32,319 nucleotides of DNA. Source: Alphaproteobacteria bacterium (GTDB lineage: Bacteria > Pseudomonadota > Alphaproteobacteria > UBA9655). This document shows, one piece after another, positions 21,322 to 30,227 of this stretch (positions are counted from its first letter, which is position 1; each line of letters begins with the position of its first letter). The translations under genes and the position numbers were made by a program. The stretch lies in the NCBI GenBank assembly GCA_013815465.1, contig JACDGE010000023.1, positions 1 to 32,319 on the forward strand, given 5' to 3'. Below the pieces are notes generated by a model that searched no databases, was not told the origin of the DNA, and saw only the letters and a program-made list of their open reading frames with translations.

Positions 21322-23009
21322 ACGACCAAAAGAATTTGATTATTGTTATCATCCTCTCCATTGCCATCCTCTTTGGATTTCAATATTTCTTTTCTTCTAA
21401 GTCTCAGAATACTCCAGCCCCTCTTGCACAACAAACACACCAACCCGCTCCACAAGCAGCGGCCCCTACAGCATCTCAGGTCCTGACCCGGGAAGAGGCT
21501 TTAAAAGCCCAACCCCAACGGCTTGCCATCGAAAGTATAAGCGTCAAGGGTTCAATCAATCTGGAAGGGGCTTTGTTTGATGATCTGACCCTGTTGAAGT
21601 ATCGGGAAACCGTTGATCCCAGTAGTCCACATATTATCCTTTTGTCTCCCGAAAATACGAAACACGCCTACTTTGCGCGGTTTGGGTGGACGGCCCCGCA
21701 AGGCGCTCTCCCCAATGAAAAGACAGTTTGGAAGACCAATGGATTAACGTTGACGCCCCAAACGCCTGTCACCTTAGAGTGGGATAATGGGCAAGGCCTC
21801 CTTTTTCATCAACTCATTGCTATTGACGAAAATTATATGTTCACCATTGTCCAAAAAGTAACAAACCAGGGAACGGATGCGGTTTCTTTAACCCCTCAAG
21901 GGATGTTAACCCGCCTGGGGGAGCCAAAGTCTGCGGGCTTTTTTATTCTCCATGAAGGTCCTGTTGGTGTTTTTGATGGAAAACTTTCTGATCCCAGTTA
22001 TGAAGATATCGCCAAAACGGGCATTCTTCAAAACCCGAAGGCTCCCGGCTGGTTGGGTCTAACGGACAAATATTGGTTGACAGCACTGATTCCTGATCCA
22101 AAAGTTGCCATGACCTCGTCTTATACTTATCAAGGGGAGGCAGAGAAGGCCTTAATTTCGGCCATCTATCAAAGAGATCCCTTGGCTCTTGAGCCGGGAA
22201 AAAGCATTGAGGTAACGGACCACTTTTTTGCGGGGGCGAAAGTTCTAAGTCTTCTCGATGGATATGAGCCCACTCTGGGCATTAATCACTTTGACTTGGC
22301 CGTTGATTTTGGATGGTTCTATTTTCTGACCAAACCGATCTTCTATGCCCTCGACTTTTTAAAGAATCTTTTAGGGAACTTTGGTCTTGCGATTTTGGCC
22401 TTAACAGTTCTCATTAAACTCCTGTTCTTACCGTTGGCGAATAAATCCTATTCTTCTATGGGACGGATGAAAGCGTTGCAGCCCGAAATTGAAAAGATCC
22501 GTGAACGGTATGCGGATGATCGTCTCAAAATGAATGAAAAAACCATGGAGCTTTATAAAAAAGAAAAAGTTAACCCTATGGCAGGTTGCCTGCCCATGAT
22601 CGTTCAAATCCCTGTGTTTTTTGCCCTTTATAAGGTTCTGTTTGTATCGATTGAGATGCGCCAAGCCCCCTTTTATGGATGGATTCATGATCTTTCTGCT
22701 CCCGATCCAACAACTGTTTTTAACCTTTTTGGCCTCATTCCGTGGGATCCACCGTCCTTTTTGATGATTGGGGCATGGCCCTTGATTATGGGGGCTACCA
22801 TGTTTTTACAACAGAAAATGAGTCCCCCTCCTGGTGACCCGACGCAAGCGAAAATGTTTTTGCTGATGCCTATTTTCTTTACCTACCTTTTGTCCCAATT
22901 CCCCGCCGGTCTTGTCATCTACTGGGCGTGGAACAATACGCTCTCTATTGCTCAACAGTGGTTTATTATGAAACGCTCAGAAAAGAAGAAGAAAAAGGCC
23001 AAAGCATGA
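21318..23009 (+). CDS. yidC: Membrane protein insertase YidC
   Basis: Inserts and folds inner-membrane proteins, alone or with SecYEG. The 563-residue product is a typical proteobacterial YidC: an N-terminal anchor ([19 protein letters not shown]), a Pro/Ala/Gln-rich linker, the large periplasmic beta-sandwich domain (~residues 60-330), then the conserved 60KD_IMP domain with [62 protein letters not shown] and [21 protein letters not shown], ending in a Lys-rich tail that can touch ribosomes. It overlaps yidD and engB by four bases each, so translation is coupled. Confidence 0.97.
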   Translation: MNDQKNLIIVIILSIAILFGFQYFFSSKSQNTPAPLAQQTHQPAPQAAAPTASQVLTREEALKAQPQRLAIESISVKGSINLEGALFDDLTLLKYRETVDPSSPHIILLSPENTKHAYFARFGWTAPQGALPNEKTVWKTNGLTLTPQTPVTLEWDNGQGLLFHQLIAIDENYMFTIVQKVTNQGTDAVSLTPQGMLTRLGEPKSAGFFILHEGPVGVFDGKLSDPSYEDIAKTGILQNPKAPGWLGLTDKYWLTALIPDPKVAMTSSYTYQGEAEKALISAIYQRDPLALEPGKSIEVTDHFFAGAKVLSLLDGYEPTLGINHFDLAVDFGWFYFLTKPIFYALDFLKNLLGNFGLAILALTVLIKLLFLPLANKSYSSMGRMKALQPEIEKIRERYADDRLKMNEKTMELYKKEKVNPMAGCLPMIVQIPVFFALYKVLFVSIEMRQAPFYGWIHDLSAPDPTTVFNLFGLIPWDPPSFLMIGAWPLIMGATMFLQQKMSPPPGDPTQAKMFLLMPIFFTYLLSQFPAGLVIYWAWNNTLSIAQQWFIMKRSEKKKKKAKA

Positions 23010-23641
23010 GTGAAAGCGAAGAGCTGGACGTCAGCGAATATGCGCGCTGGCTTTTCGCACAGGAATGTACTTTCGAGGCGGGTGCAGACAAAATGGAAAT
23101 TCTGCCCCCCCCTACTTTGCCTGAAATTGCGTTTGCGGGGCGCTCGAACGTTGGGAAGTCCAGCCTCATCAATGCTCTTCTAAACCGCAAAAGCCTCGCC
23201 CGTATCTCTCATACCCCAGGACGTACCCAACAACTGAATTTTTTCCTGCTCGGAAAACGATTTTACATTGTCGATATGCCTGGCTATGGTTACGCTGCTG
23301 TATCAAAATCAAAGATTAAGACATGGTCTCAATTGATTCAAAATTACCTGAAAGGACGCGTGCCCTTAAAGCGTGTCTTTCTGCTGATTGATAGCCGCCA
23401 CGGGTTTAAGGTAACCGATGAAGCGGTAATGAAAGAATTGGACCAGGCTGCCGTTTCTTATCAAATCGTCCTCACAAAAACGGACAAGTCGACGCCATTG
23501 GAAATAGAAACGCTAGTTGAATCGATTACAGCTACGCTTAAAAAGCACCCCGCTGCTTTCCCCATTCCTCTTCTAACGAGTTCGTTCACTAAGGAAGGAT
23601 TGGCCCCTTTGAGGGAGGCGATCGCGGAGTTGGTGGGGTAG
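23006..23641 (+). CDS. engB: Ribosome-biogenesis GTPase EngB/YsxC
   Basis: GTPase of the TrmE-Era-EngA-EngB-Septin group, needed for large-subunit assembly. From the ATG at 23006, which overlaps the yidC stop as ATGA, the product has 211 residues: G1 GRSNVGKS (45-52), the G2-region ISHTPGRTQQLNFF, G3 DMPGYG, and G4 TKTD. Length is normal. A longer open frame starting at 22928 is only the yidC end read in another frame. In many Alphaproteobacteria argB follows; here it is absent. Confidence 0.96.
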   Translation: MSESEELDVSEYARWLFAQECTFEAGADKMEILPPPTLPEIAFAGRSNVGKSSLINALLNRKSLARISHTPGRTQQLNFFLLGKRFYIVDMPGYGYAAVSKSKIKTWSQLIQNYLKGRVPLKRVFLLIDSRHGFKVTDEAVMKELDQAAVSYQIVLTKTDKSTPLEIETLVESITATLKKHPAAFPIPLLTSSFTKEGLAPLREAIAELVG

Positions 23642-23971
23642 TTTACCCCGCTGGATTTATGATTACATGCCAGCAAGCCACATGATTGCTATTGTAAATC
23701 TAGAGATATATCTATGATGGAAAAATAATTTTTACGGAATAAAGATGGGCGTTATAGCGAATCATGTGAATAGCGCCATCACAACCGCTCCCTCACGTGC
23801 GGCAATTCGATGACATTGCAAGGTGTGATCCTGCCGCGATATCTTGTTTTTCAATATATTAAAGTTCTGCAATTCCCCAGAAGTTGACCTTTTTTCACCC
23901 ATACGACAGCACTATCCAGAAAGCCATAAAAATGGATTGCTTTGCTGCGCTCCCAATAACGAGCCTGTCGT
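23642..23971. other. Non-coding stretch between engB and ppiD with a palindromic repeat
   Basis: No gene is visible. The right part is a repeat: ACGACAG (23903-23909) and CTGTCGT (23965-23971) bracket text like TGGATTGCTTTGCTGCGCTC, a sequence familiar as a dispersed intergenic element in related bacteria. The repeat abuts the ppiD stop codon, so it may act as its transcript end. On the minus strand an open reading segment between ~23775 and 23880 gives QDHTLQCHRIAAREGAVVMA, which may be a gene remnant but is not recognised. Confidence 0.5.
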
Positions 23972-25570
23972 CTACTGTGTATACAAGCTCTTAAGGGCAG
24001 CGCTATTGACTTTCACAGGGTAGCGAACGCGAAGAGCATTCACATAGCTTGTTAAAAGATCATTTTGGTAATGCTTCAAAAGAGCTTCCTTGAAGGCGGC
24101 CATTTTTTCTTCCCTTACCTTCGGATCTGGAGGAATGACCTTATTCAAAACAACTACAGCAAATCCTTCAGGAGTATGGGCCACCCCTGCTTGGCCTAAA
24201 TGCAAGGAATAGATAAGGTTTTTCACTCCGTCTGGAACGGTTGGAGAAGGCTCGGACAAGGAAATATTTGGAAGGAGAGTCATTAAAGCGGCCTTCCGAT
24301 TGCCTTGGTTGAATTCTTGTTTATACTTGTCTGCTTTAGCGTAGGCTTCCTTGATTTTCTCGTTTTCAGACCATATTTTTAAGACACGACCTTGAATTTC
24401 GGCAAAGGGCTGAAAGGCAGGGGGGCTAACTTTATCGACTCTCGCCGTAAAGTAGGCTCCATTGTTCGCTTGTGTGAAGGGGCTATCCGAGCCTTCCTCA
24501 AGTTCAAAGGAAGCTTTTAGTATTTCTTGAGTGAACTCTCCATCTTGAGGAAGTTGAGGAGAGACTGTTTCCATCCGGTCCTGACCATGGATATTAACAT
24601 CCGTCAGCTTAATGAGTTGTGCCCCCGGAATGGTGGGAGAGAGCTCTTCAAAAGTAGCGCCGCCTGCAATTTTATCATCAATTTCTTGGGTAAGTTTATA
24701 TATTTTTTCAATTGATTTTTCTTTCTGCACCTCAGCTACGACAAGAGCCTTTATGTCTTCTAGTTTTTGTTTCCCAAAGATTTCTGATTTCGCTTCATAG
24801 GTTTCCTTTATTTCTTCATCCGTGACTGGGATTTCTTTTCCTATAACGCCTGGGTCAAGAATCAGAAGGGAAATTGTCCTCAGTTCGGGGGTCTCAAATT
24901 CCTTTTGGTGTTCTTTATAAAAGGCTTCTAAAACTTCATTGCTGGGGGGTGGAGGGGGTGGTATATCTTTGATGGACACCATAAGCATGGCAACTTGTCG
25001 ATGTTGGTATTGAGCATCAAAAAGAGGATCTATCATGGCGTCCGGGAGGTAAGCCCCCACCATAATTGCGTCTGATAGCTGCTCACGGACGAGTCCCTGG
25101 CGAATTTCAGAAATGAACGTATCTTCTGAAAGTCCATTGCTACGTAGGATTTGCACAAAATGATCCTTATCAAATGCCCCGTTTTCATTTTGAAATGCTT
25201 TTATAGAATGGATGCGATCGCGCAGGATATCATCACTCACTGTAAGCCCTAAGTGTTTTGTTTCAAGATTAAGGAGCAACTCATGAATCAGCTCCCACAA
25301 AATCATTTGGGGGAGATCCGCCTTTAAGAGCTCTTCACGGCTGGGTGATTTGCCAGAGTCAGCCGCCATACGTTGTGCATATTGTTGCACTTTTTCAGTA
25401 AGCTCGTAGCGACTGATGGCTAAGTTGCCCACTTCAGCAACAACAGCATTAGGGTCGTGAGGTCGAAAAAAATTCCCTCCCCCAAAGAAAGCAATAAAAC
25501 TTAAAGCAACGATAGCGAGAAAGACTTTCGCTATGCGAGATTGAGAAAATTTTTGAAAGGCTTGGATCAT
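23972..25570 (-). CDS. ppiD: PpiD-like periplasmic folding factor (SurA N-domain / parvulin)
   Basis: Membrane-anchored periplasmic chaperone of the PpiD type. The 532-residue product has a short cytoplasmic N-terminus (MIQAFQKFSQSRIAK), a single membrane segment (VFLAIVALSFIAFFGGGNFF), the SurA-like N-domain (VAEVGNLAISRYELTEKVQQY and LIHELLLNLETKHLGLTVSDD), a Pro run at ~205, and a C-terminal region of chaperone type (ATFEELS..., AVVLNKVIPP). The parvulin catalytic core is hard to recognise, as in many alphaproteobacterial PpiD proteins, so isomerase activity is uncertain. Length is a little short of E. coli PpiD (~620). It lies alone between the engB cluster and tRNA-Ser, on the opposite strand to both. 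Confidence 0.9.
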   Translation of the reverse strand: MIQAFQKFSQSRIAKVFLAIVALSFIAFFGGGNFFRPHDPNAVVAEVGNLAISRYELTEKVQQYAQRMAADSGKSPSREELLKADLPQMILWELIHELLLNLETKHLGLTVSDDILRDRIHSIKAFQNENGAFDKDHFVQILRSNGLSEDTFISEIRQGLVREQLSDAIMVGAYLPDAMIDPLFDAQYQHRQVAMLMVSIKDIPPPPPPSNEVLEAFYKEHQKEFETPELRTISLLILDPGVIGKEIPVTDEEIKETYEAKSEIFGKQKLEDIKALVVAEVQKEKSIEKIYKLTQEIDDKIAGGATFEELSPTIPGAQLIKLTDVNIHGQDRMETVSPQLPQDGEFTQEILKASFELEEGSDSPFTQANNGAYFTARVDKVSPPAFQPFAEIQGRVLKIWSENEKIKEAYAKADKYKQEFNQGNRKAALMTLLPNISLSEPSPTVPDGVKNLIYSLHLGQAGVAHTPEGFAVVVLNKVIPPDPKVREEKMAAFKEALLKHYQNDLLTSYVNALRVRYPVKVNSAALKSLYTQ

Positions 25571-25679
25571 GCTAAACCGTTATGTTAATTTATTTTCAAA
25601 GATCCTACAAGTTATTGAGCAAACTCGCAAGACAAGAACCTTGACTCAGCCCTCATATTTCTGTACTTGATTTAAATGT

Positions 25680-25769
25680 GGATGGGTGGCCGAGCGGTTG
25701 AAGGCACCGGTCTTGAAAACCGGCAAACGTGAGAGCGTTTCGTGGGTTCGAATCCCACCCCATCCGCCA
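25680..25769 (+). tRNA. tRNA-Ser (UGA anticodon)
   Basis: A 90-base serine tRNA with encoded CCA. The acceptor stem GGATGGG (25680-25686) pairs with CCCATCC before G-CCA; the D-arm is GGCCGAGCGG...; the anticodon stem-loop is CCGGT-CTTGAAA-ACCGG with TGA in the anticodon position; there is a long class II variable arm; and the T-arm is GTGGG-TTCGAAT-CCCAC. All parts pair well. Confidence 0.97.
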
Positions 25770-26034
25770 TTTTCAAGGGTTTTTAGCAGGGCTTTTTCTT
25801 TTGCAGGAATCCCAGGGGATACTAGAGAATAACAAAAGACATTTGAAGAGTCATTGGTGGCCCTCTGTTAATACGTCAATCGCAGAGTCTGTATACTGTC
25901 CCCCAGCTGTCCCACACCCCATTAAAAATCCTATATTTGGTCATTTTTACTACAAAAATATAAAACTACGTAGTTCATTAATGACTCTATTCTTAAGCCC
26001 ATTTGAAGCTCATTTCACCTGAACCCGTATACTC
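25770..26034. other. Sequence downstream of tRNA-Ser, no gene seen
   Basis: The only long open frame starts inside the tRNA and has no ribosome binding site, so it is rejected. No duplicate of the tRNA 3' end was found further right, so no attachment site is proven, although the next ~5 kb is accessory in content. Confidence 0.4.
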
Positions 26035-27048
26035 TCAAAGATTTTTTGAGGTGACCGTGTCTGCCTTTCTCTCACCTTTAATGCGCTCCGGGGATTGCTG
26101 GCGCAAATTCAATAGAGTTGAAATCCTTTCTTGATATATTTCTTGAAGTTTTTCGACGGAATCAAGGTGCTGATTCCTTTTTTTCAACCAATTTCTCTGT
26201 TCCTGGAGAAGTTGTGTTTTAGATTTATCATCTAAGAAGGAGAGTAATATTTTATAAGAAGCATTCAAATTATTATCCAGGTTCTTTAATTTTATATTAT
26301 CACCCAATAAGCCTGCTAAAAGTTCTTCCTTATTTAAACGATTTCCGACAGCATACAATTTACCATCTTTGCTAAGGCGCCTCAAGATGACAGCGCTTGA
26401 CATGTCGGCAGTGCCTCCACCAAAACTAAATACTTTGCAAAGGATTTCTTGATAGCCGCTATGAGTAAAATCCCCCCTTGCAATTTCTTCTAAGATTATT
26501 GTGTCGGGATCCATTTCATCGCCCCTTATTGACTCAGGCTTTGGACATTCAGCAATCTTCAGAAAAGTATCCGTGCTCTCAAGAACGACATACTCTTTAT
26601 CTTTGATAAGATCAGCTACGGTTTTGTTTTTATATTTTTTCTCAAGTCCATCGAAATACTCATTACTGCTAACGCACGTTTCTAAAAGCATTTTAGCTGG
26701 AATAAGTTCTATGTTTTTTAAAGTTATATTTGAATCAATATAATTATTTTTCGCAATTTTTACGCCAGCTAATATTTCAAGGGTATCGCATTGCCTAATA
26801 AAGGCAAAGTTTGCATTGATACTCGCTTGGGAAACATAAGTTGGGTCGGGGCTTCCCTTCATGTGATATTCTTTACATGTTAAAATCGTCCCAATTTCGC
26901 TATGAAAAAATGTAAGATTTGATTCCTTGCCCATGGCATACACACCTCCCTGAATTAGGATCTTATTCTCCTGAGCGCAAAGAAAGTCTGCTGCGCATAA
27001 AGTAAAACAAAATAATAGAAACGTTCTATAAAAAATTTTATTTGTCAT
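26035..27048 (-). CDS. Exported protein with C-terminal LprI-like (lysozyme-inhibitor) domain
   Basis: This 337-residue protein starts with a signal peptide (TNKIFYRTFLLFCFTLCAAD, cleavage near FLCAQ). The middle (30-230) is unrecognised and contains several cysteines. The C-terminal ~60 residues, LNASYKILLSFLDDK...LLQEQRNWLKKRNQ, fit the LprI/DUF1311 pattern 'LN..Y..L...L.....L...Q..Wl..R'. LprI-domain proteins inhibit lysozyme or are periplasmic proteins of unknown role; in a bacterium living in a phagocytic host, lysozyme defence is plausible but inferred. It is divergent from the LRR gene across 212 bases that contain a 13-bp inverted repeat. The ribosome binding site is weak (GGATAAAAT). 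Confidence 0.7.
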   Translation of the reverse strand: MTNKIFYRTFLLFCFTLCAADFLCAQENKILIQGGVYAMGKESNLTFFHSEIGTILTCKEYHMKGSPDPTYVSQASINANFAFIRQCDTLEILAGVKIAKNNYIDSNITLKNIELIPAKMLLETCVSSNEYFDGLEKKYKNKTVADLIKDKEYVVLESTDTFLKIAECPKPESIRGDEMDPDTIILEEIARGDFTHSGYQEILCKVFSFGGGTADMSSAVILRRLSKDGKLYAVGNRLNKEELLAGLLGDNIKLKNLDNNLNASYKILLSFLDDKSKTQLLQEQRNWLKKRNQHLDSVEKLQEIYQERISTLLNLRQQSPERIKGERKADTVTSKNL

Positions 27049-27134
27049 ATTTTATCCATTGTTGTAATTGTATAATTAATAGCGAGCTGCTTCTTGAGGG
27101 GATCGATGGTACTTATAGCACTTCATAAACTAAA

Positions 27135-27178
27135 GTAAAGACTTAATGCCCTATGGTTAGCGTATATTAAGTCTTTAC
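27135..27178. promoter_or_regulatory. 13-bp perfect inverted repeat in a divergent promoter region
   Basis: GTAAAGACTTAAT (27135-27147) and ATTAAGTCTTTAC (27166-27178) with an 18-base spacer, between two divergently transcribed exported-protein genes. It could be an operator bound by a dimeric regulator or a leader hairpin. Confidence 0.5.
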
Positions 27179-27260
27179 AGATAACCTAGAGGGATGTATG
27201 TATAGAAATATCTAATACGTTGTTGTTGGTTTAGCTTTTTAATTATTTGGAGTTTGTTTT

Positions 27261-28691
27261 ATGAAAAAATCTATGAGCGTTTTGTCTGCTTTATTTTTGT
27301 TTTTATTATCTCCTCTCCCCGTTATTGCCATGGATCCATCGCCTTTTGATGATGAACCTAAGCAAAGAAAAATTCCTTCATTATTGGATCTTTCGGCTAC
27401 AAAGGTAGCTGCCCAAATAAAAAAAGAATTTTACCAGGCGTCCTCTACAACCCTTCAAAGGATTCTTTTGAGCGGGCTTAGCCTTGAATTAATATGTAAA
27501 CCAATTGAGCCTACGACTATATTTAACCCAAGGAAAATATCAGTTTTTCTTAAGGAGAACGATAAGCTTTCTTTGAAAGTCGGAACGTATGAAGTGGAAG
27601 ATCTGGTTGTTGTTTCTGAAGAATCAGACAATGGATTACCTAGGTATACATTTTCTAAATTATTAAATGCTTTAAAAGATCCTAATAACAAAGCACTTTA
27701 TAAGCAGATTTTAGAAGAAGAGACGAAAGGAAACGTCAGTGTCGCAAATTACCTACGCAACCAAATTGCTCGAAATCTGACATTGTCTGACTGGGTGGAG
27801 TTAACCCAATACACACAAGGGCTTGGATATGGGACTTATGCAGTCAATGATGTAAATAAAATTATTTTTTCACAGGAATTTTCATTCCAAAATAGTATAT
27901 TCAGAGATGAAGATATTTACAGTATTTCTGAGATTGCGTCCTTTGGTGCATGTTTGACCAATATCAAGCTGAGTCGACTAAATCTAGATCGGCTTCTGCG
28001 AACGGAAAGTGCTGCGGGAGGTCGTCTGACTGCTCTCCTGCAAGGACCGTCTTTAAAATCCCTTGATCTGAGTGGCAACGATCTCCGTCAAGATTTTTTA
28101 AATGTTTTGCAAAAATTATCACAGCTCACAAATCTTAATGTGGAACACAACTTATTGAACAGTTTGGATTTGAGGAGCTTTCCTCAGCTTACAACCCTTA
28201 ATGTAAGTTGGAATTGTTGCCTTAAGGATTTTCTTCCATACTCATGCCACTATCCTGAGAATATAAAATGGTGCCTTACATCTCTTAATGTTGCTCATAA
28301 TGATTCCATAAACACCAAGCATTTTCAGCATTTCACAGCTCTAACAGATCTTGATATGAGTTACTGCGAGCTTCGGAAGGTCAATGATTTGTCTTCTCTC
28401 ACAAATCTTAGAATCCTTAACTTGAGAGAGAACGAACTTGGGGAAATAAAGAGGGCCCAGCACTTTAATTTGGAGGGGCATGAGCCTGGGGAAAATATGA
28501 GTATCTTGGCTACATTACCCAATCTGACAAGTCTAAATGTGGCCTGTAATGGTCTTAACCGTGAGGATATCATTGCTTTGGAACCCCTTCTGGAAAATCA
28601 GACGACAACTACTTATTTGGGAAAAGACAAGACTGGAGAACATATCATTATTGGTCCCCATAAAGAGCTATTCGATATAGATACACAATAA
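27261..28691 (+). CDS. Exported leucine-rich-repeat protein
   Basis: This 476-residue protein has a signal peptide (MKKSMSVLSALFLFLLSPLP, cleavage after VIA). Residues ~35-230 are not recognised. From ~235 to 445 there are about seven LRR units, for example LKSLDLSGNDL, LTNLNVEHNLL, LTTLNVSWNCCL, LTSLNVAHNDS, LTDLDMSYCEL, LRILNLRENEL and LTSLNVACNGL, with the LxxLxLxxN core. Units are irregular in spacing. Such secreted LRR proteins are common candidate host-interaction factors in amoeba-associated bacteria; binding partner unknown. It is divergent from the LprI-domain gene and may share regulation through the inverted repeat at 27135-27178. Confidence 0.85.
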   Translation: MKKSMSVLSALFLFLLSPLPVIAMDPSPFDDEPKQRKIPSLLDLSATKVAAQIKKEFYQASSTTLQRILLSGLSLELICKPIEPTTIFNPRKISVFLKENDKLSLKVGTYEVEDLVVVSEESDNGLPRYTFSKLLNALKDPNNKALYKQILEEETKGNVSVANYLRNQIARNLTLSDWVELTQYTQGLGYGTYAVNDVNKIIFSQEFSFQNSIFRDEDIYSISEIASFGACLTNIKLSRLNLDRLLRTESAAGGRLTALLQGPSLKSLDLSGNDLRQDFLNVLQKLSQLTNLNVEHNLLNSLDLRSFPQLTTLNVSWNCCLKDFLPYSCHYPENIKWCLTSLNVAHNDSINTKHFQHFTALTDLDMSYCELRKVNDLSSLTNLRILNLRENELGEIKRAQHFNLEGHEPGENMSILATLPNLTSLNVACNGLNREDIIALEPLLENQTTTTYLGKDKTGEHIIIGPHKELFDIDTQ

Positions 28692-29027
28692 GATAAGCTT
28701 TATAGTCGCCGGCTTAAAAAGGCGGCTTAAGAAGGAGACGAAACAGCCTACTTCTGTTTTACGGATCACGCTCTACACCCCTTTTTCGTTTGGTTAACGG
28801 AGTGAGAGCGTGAAAAGTTTAACGCGGTAGAAGAGCCTATTCCCAGATAAAAATCATGCGTAGGCCGAACTTCTTGAGCTTGCTCACAATGGCATTCACG
28901 TTGCTGAGTTTATCAAGGAGCTTCTTCTAGCCGAGGTATTTGAAAAAAAACTCCACAAAGCACTAGAGTATACGAAAGCTCGGCTTGAAAAGATTTGCTG
29001 AAATCACCTTGCACGTGCTAACTCATA
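28692..29027. other. Intergenic region with two hairpins and a gene remnant
   Basis: A stem at 28708-28726 (GCCGGCTT / AAGGCGGC, one mismatch) and a perfect 9-bp stem TCACGCTCT (28766-28774) / AGAGCGTGA (28805-28813) follow the LRR gene. From 28864 to 29001 a 45-codon open segment reads AELLELAHNGIHVAEFIKEL, then LLAEVFEKKLHKALEYTKARLEKIC and a stop, with no start codon and in-frame stops upstream. Its helical, non-random composition suggests the end of a decayed gene of unknown family. Confidence 0.45.
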
Positions 29028-30029
29028 ATGATGCATAAGGTCGTATCATCCTTTTTACAAACAATGGACTTAGCTTCAACAACAGATCTTGTTGAAGCAA
29101 CCTATGTCCCTATCATAAACGGAAGCGCTGCGGCTCTCTTTCGTTTTGACGTGAAAGATCGCTCTTATGTTCTGCGTATTCTGCCTCCTCAAGCTAGCCA
29201 CATAACTCGAACACATGAAGTTCTACTGGCACAACGGGCTGGAGAGGTGGGCATCGGGCCCAAAATCCATTTTGTTGCCCCTCATTTAGAAGCATTCATT
29301 ACGGATTTTATTTCAGGTCGCACCGTAAATCCACTAGACTTTCAAAACTTATCTCAGTTGGGGCAATTTGCTCAACTGCTCCAAAAACTCCATAGCTCTC
29401 CCGGTAAAATCCCGGTAGCTTGCAGTCCCTTTCAACGTTTTCATAACTTCCTCGCAAAAAGTGAGCAACGGGGGTTAATCCTTTCTCCAAAGCTCTCTGA
29501 GGTAAAAAGATTGATGGAGGAAATTGAAGAAATTTTCCGATTGCATGATATTCCTCTTGTCCCGTGCCATCTCGATCTTCACTCTGAAAATATTATGCTC
29601 AGAGAAAAGGATTTTGTTGTTGTAGATTGGGTGAATGGAGGATTAAGTAACCCATATTTTGACCTAGCCACCTTTGCTATTTTTCATGGTTTAAATGAAT
29701 TTCAGACAACAGCTTTCCTTACCACCTATTTTGGTCAACCCCCTCGAGAATTAGAATGGAGCCTTTTCAGGGTTGCGCAACCACTCCGCCTATTCGTTAT
29801 AGCCCTTGGCTGCCTCTCAATGTCATCTGAAGGCAGTACATCTTACAATGACGCTTCGTTGGATTCTGAAGTCATTCCCTTCAGAGATTACATTTATATG
29901 CCTGCGAATGAAAAACTAAACCTGGCCCTGTGGAAAATAGGATTAATGATGTTGAAGGCGGGGCTTGACCAAGTTGATAAAAAGAATTTCAAAAATTCTC
30001 TCCAATATCTACATGACAACATCATTTGA
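29028..30029 (+). CDS. APH/choline-kinase-family phosphotransferase
   Basis: This 333-residue protein has the aminoglycoside-phosphotransferase/choline-kinase fold. The N-lobe carries YVLRILPPQ (ATP-binding Lys replaced by Arg at the usual strand) and a hinge FITDFISGRTVNP. The C-lobe has the Brenner motif HLDLHSENIM (H181, catalytic D183, N188) and the metal-binding VVVDWVNGG (D200), followed by PYFDLATFA. These residues are intact, so it should be an active small-molecule kinase; the substrate (choline, ethanolamine, sugar amine or other) cannot be told. No good Shine-Dalgarno is seen before ATG 29028/29031. It stands alone among gene remnants. Confidence 0.85.
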   Translation: MMHKVVSSFLQTMDLASTTDLVEATYVPIINGSAAALFRFDVKDRSYVLRILPPQASHITRTHEVLLAQRAGEVGIGPKIHFVAPHLEAFITDFISGRTVNPLDFQNLSQLGQFAQLLQKLHSSPGKIPVACSPFQRFHNFLAKSEQRGLILSPKLSEVKRLMEEIEEIFRLHDIPLVPCHLDLHSENIMLREKDFVVVDWVNGGLSNPYFDLATFAIFHGLNEFQTTAFLTTYFGQPPRELEWSLFRVAQPLRLFVIALGCLSMSSEGSTSYNDASLDSEVIPFRDYIYMPANEKLNLALWKIGLMMLKAGLDQVDKKNFKNSLQYLHDNII

Positions 30030-30227
30030 AAAAAACTGTGGAAAGAAAGGCCAGTACCTGATGGCTTTACCTCAATATTTTTCAATGACATTCCTCTCCT
30101 AATCTGCTATTGTATTTACAGCAACAAGTTGAAAAACAACAATATAACTCCAGATAACTCAGAATATATACAGATAACAATTCATCACGCTTAACGCCCC
30201 CAAGACCCCGCCAAAAAGGAGGAAAAT

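Noticed and set aside
22928-23005. N-terminal extension of engB
   Set aside because: The extra residues are the yidC 3' end read in another frame; the ATGA overlap at 23006 gives the normal family start.
25729-26022. 97-codon open frame starting in tRNA-Ser
   Set aside because: Begins within the tRNA 3' half and has no Shine-Dalgarno; chance opening.
25770-26034. Phage or island attachment site after tRNA-Ser
   Set aside because: No duplicated tRNA 3' end and no integrase found in the window.
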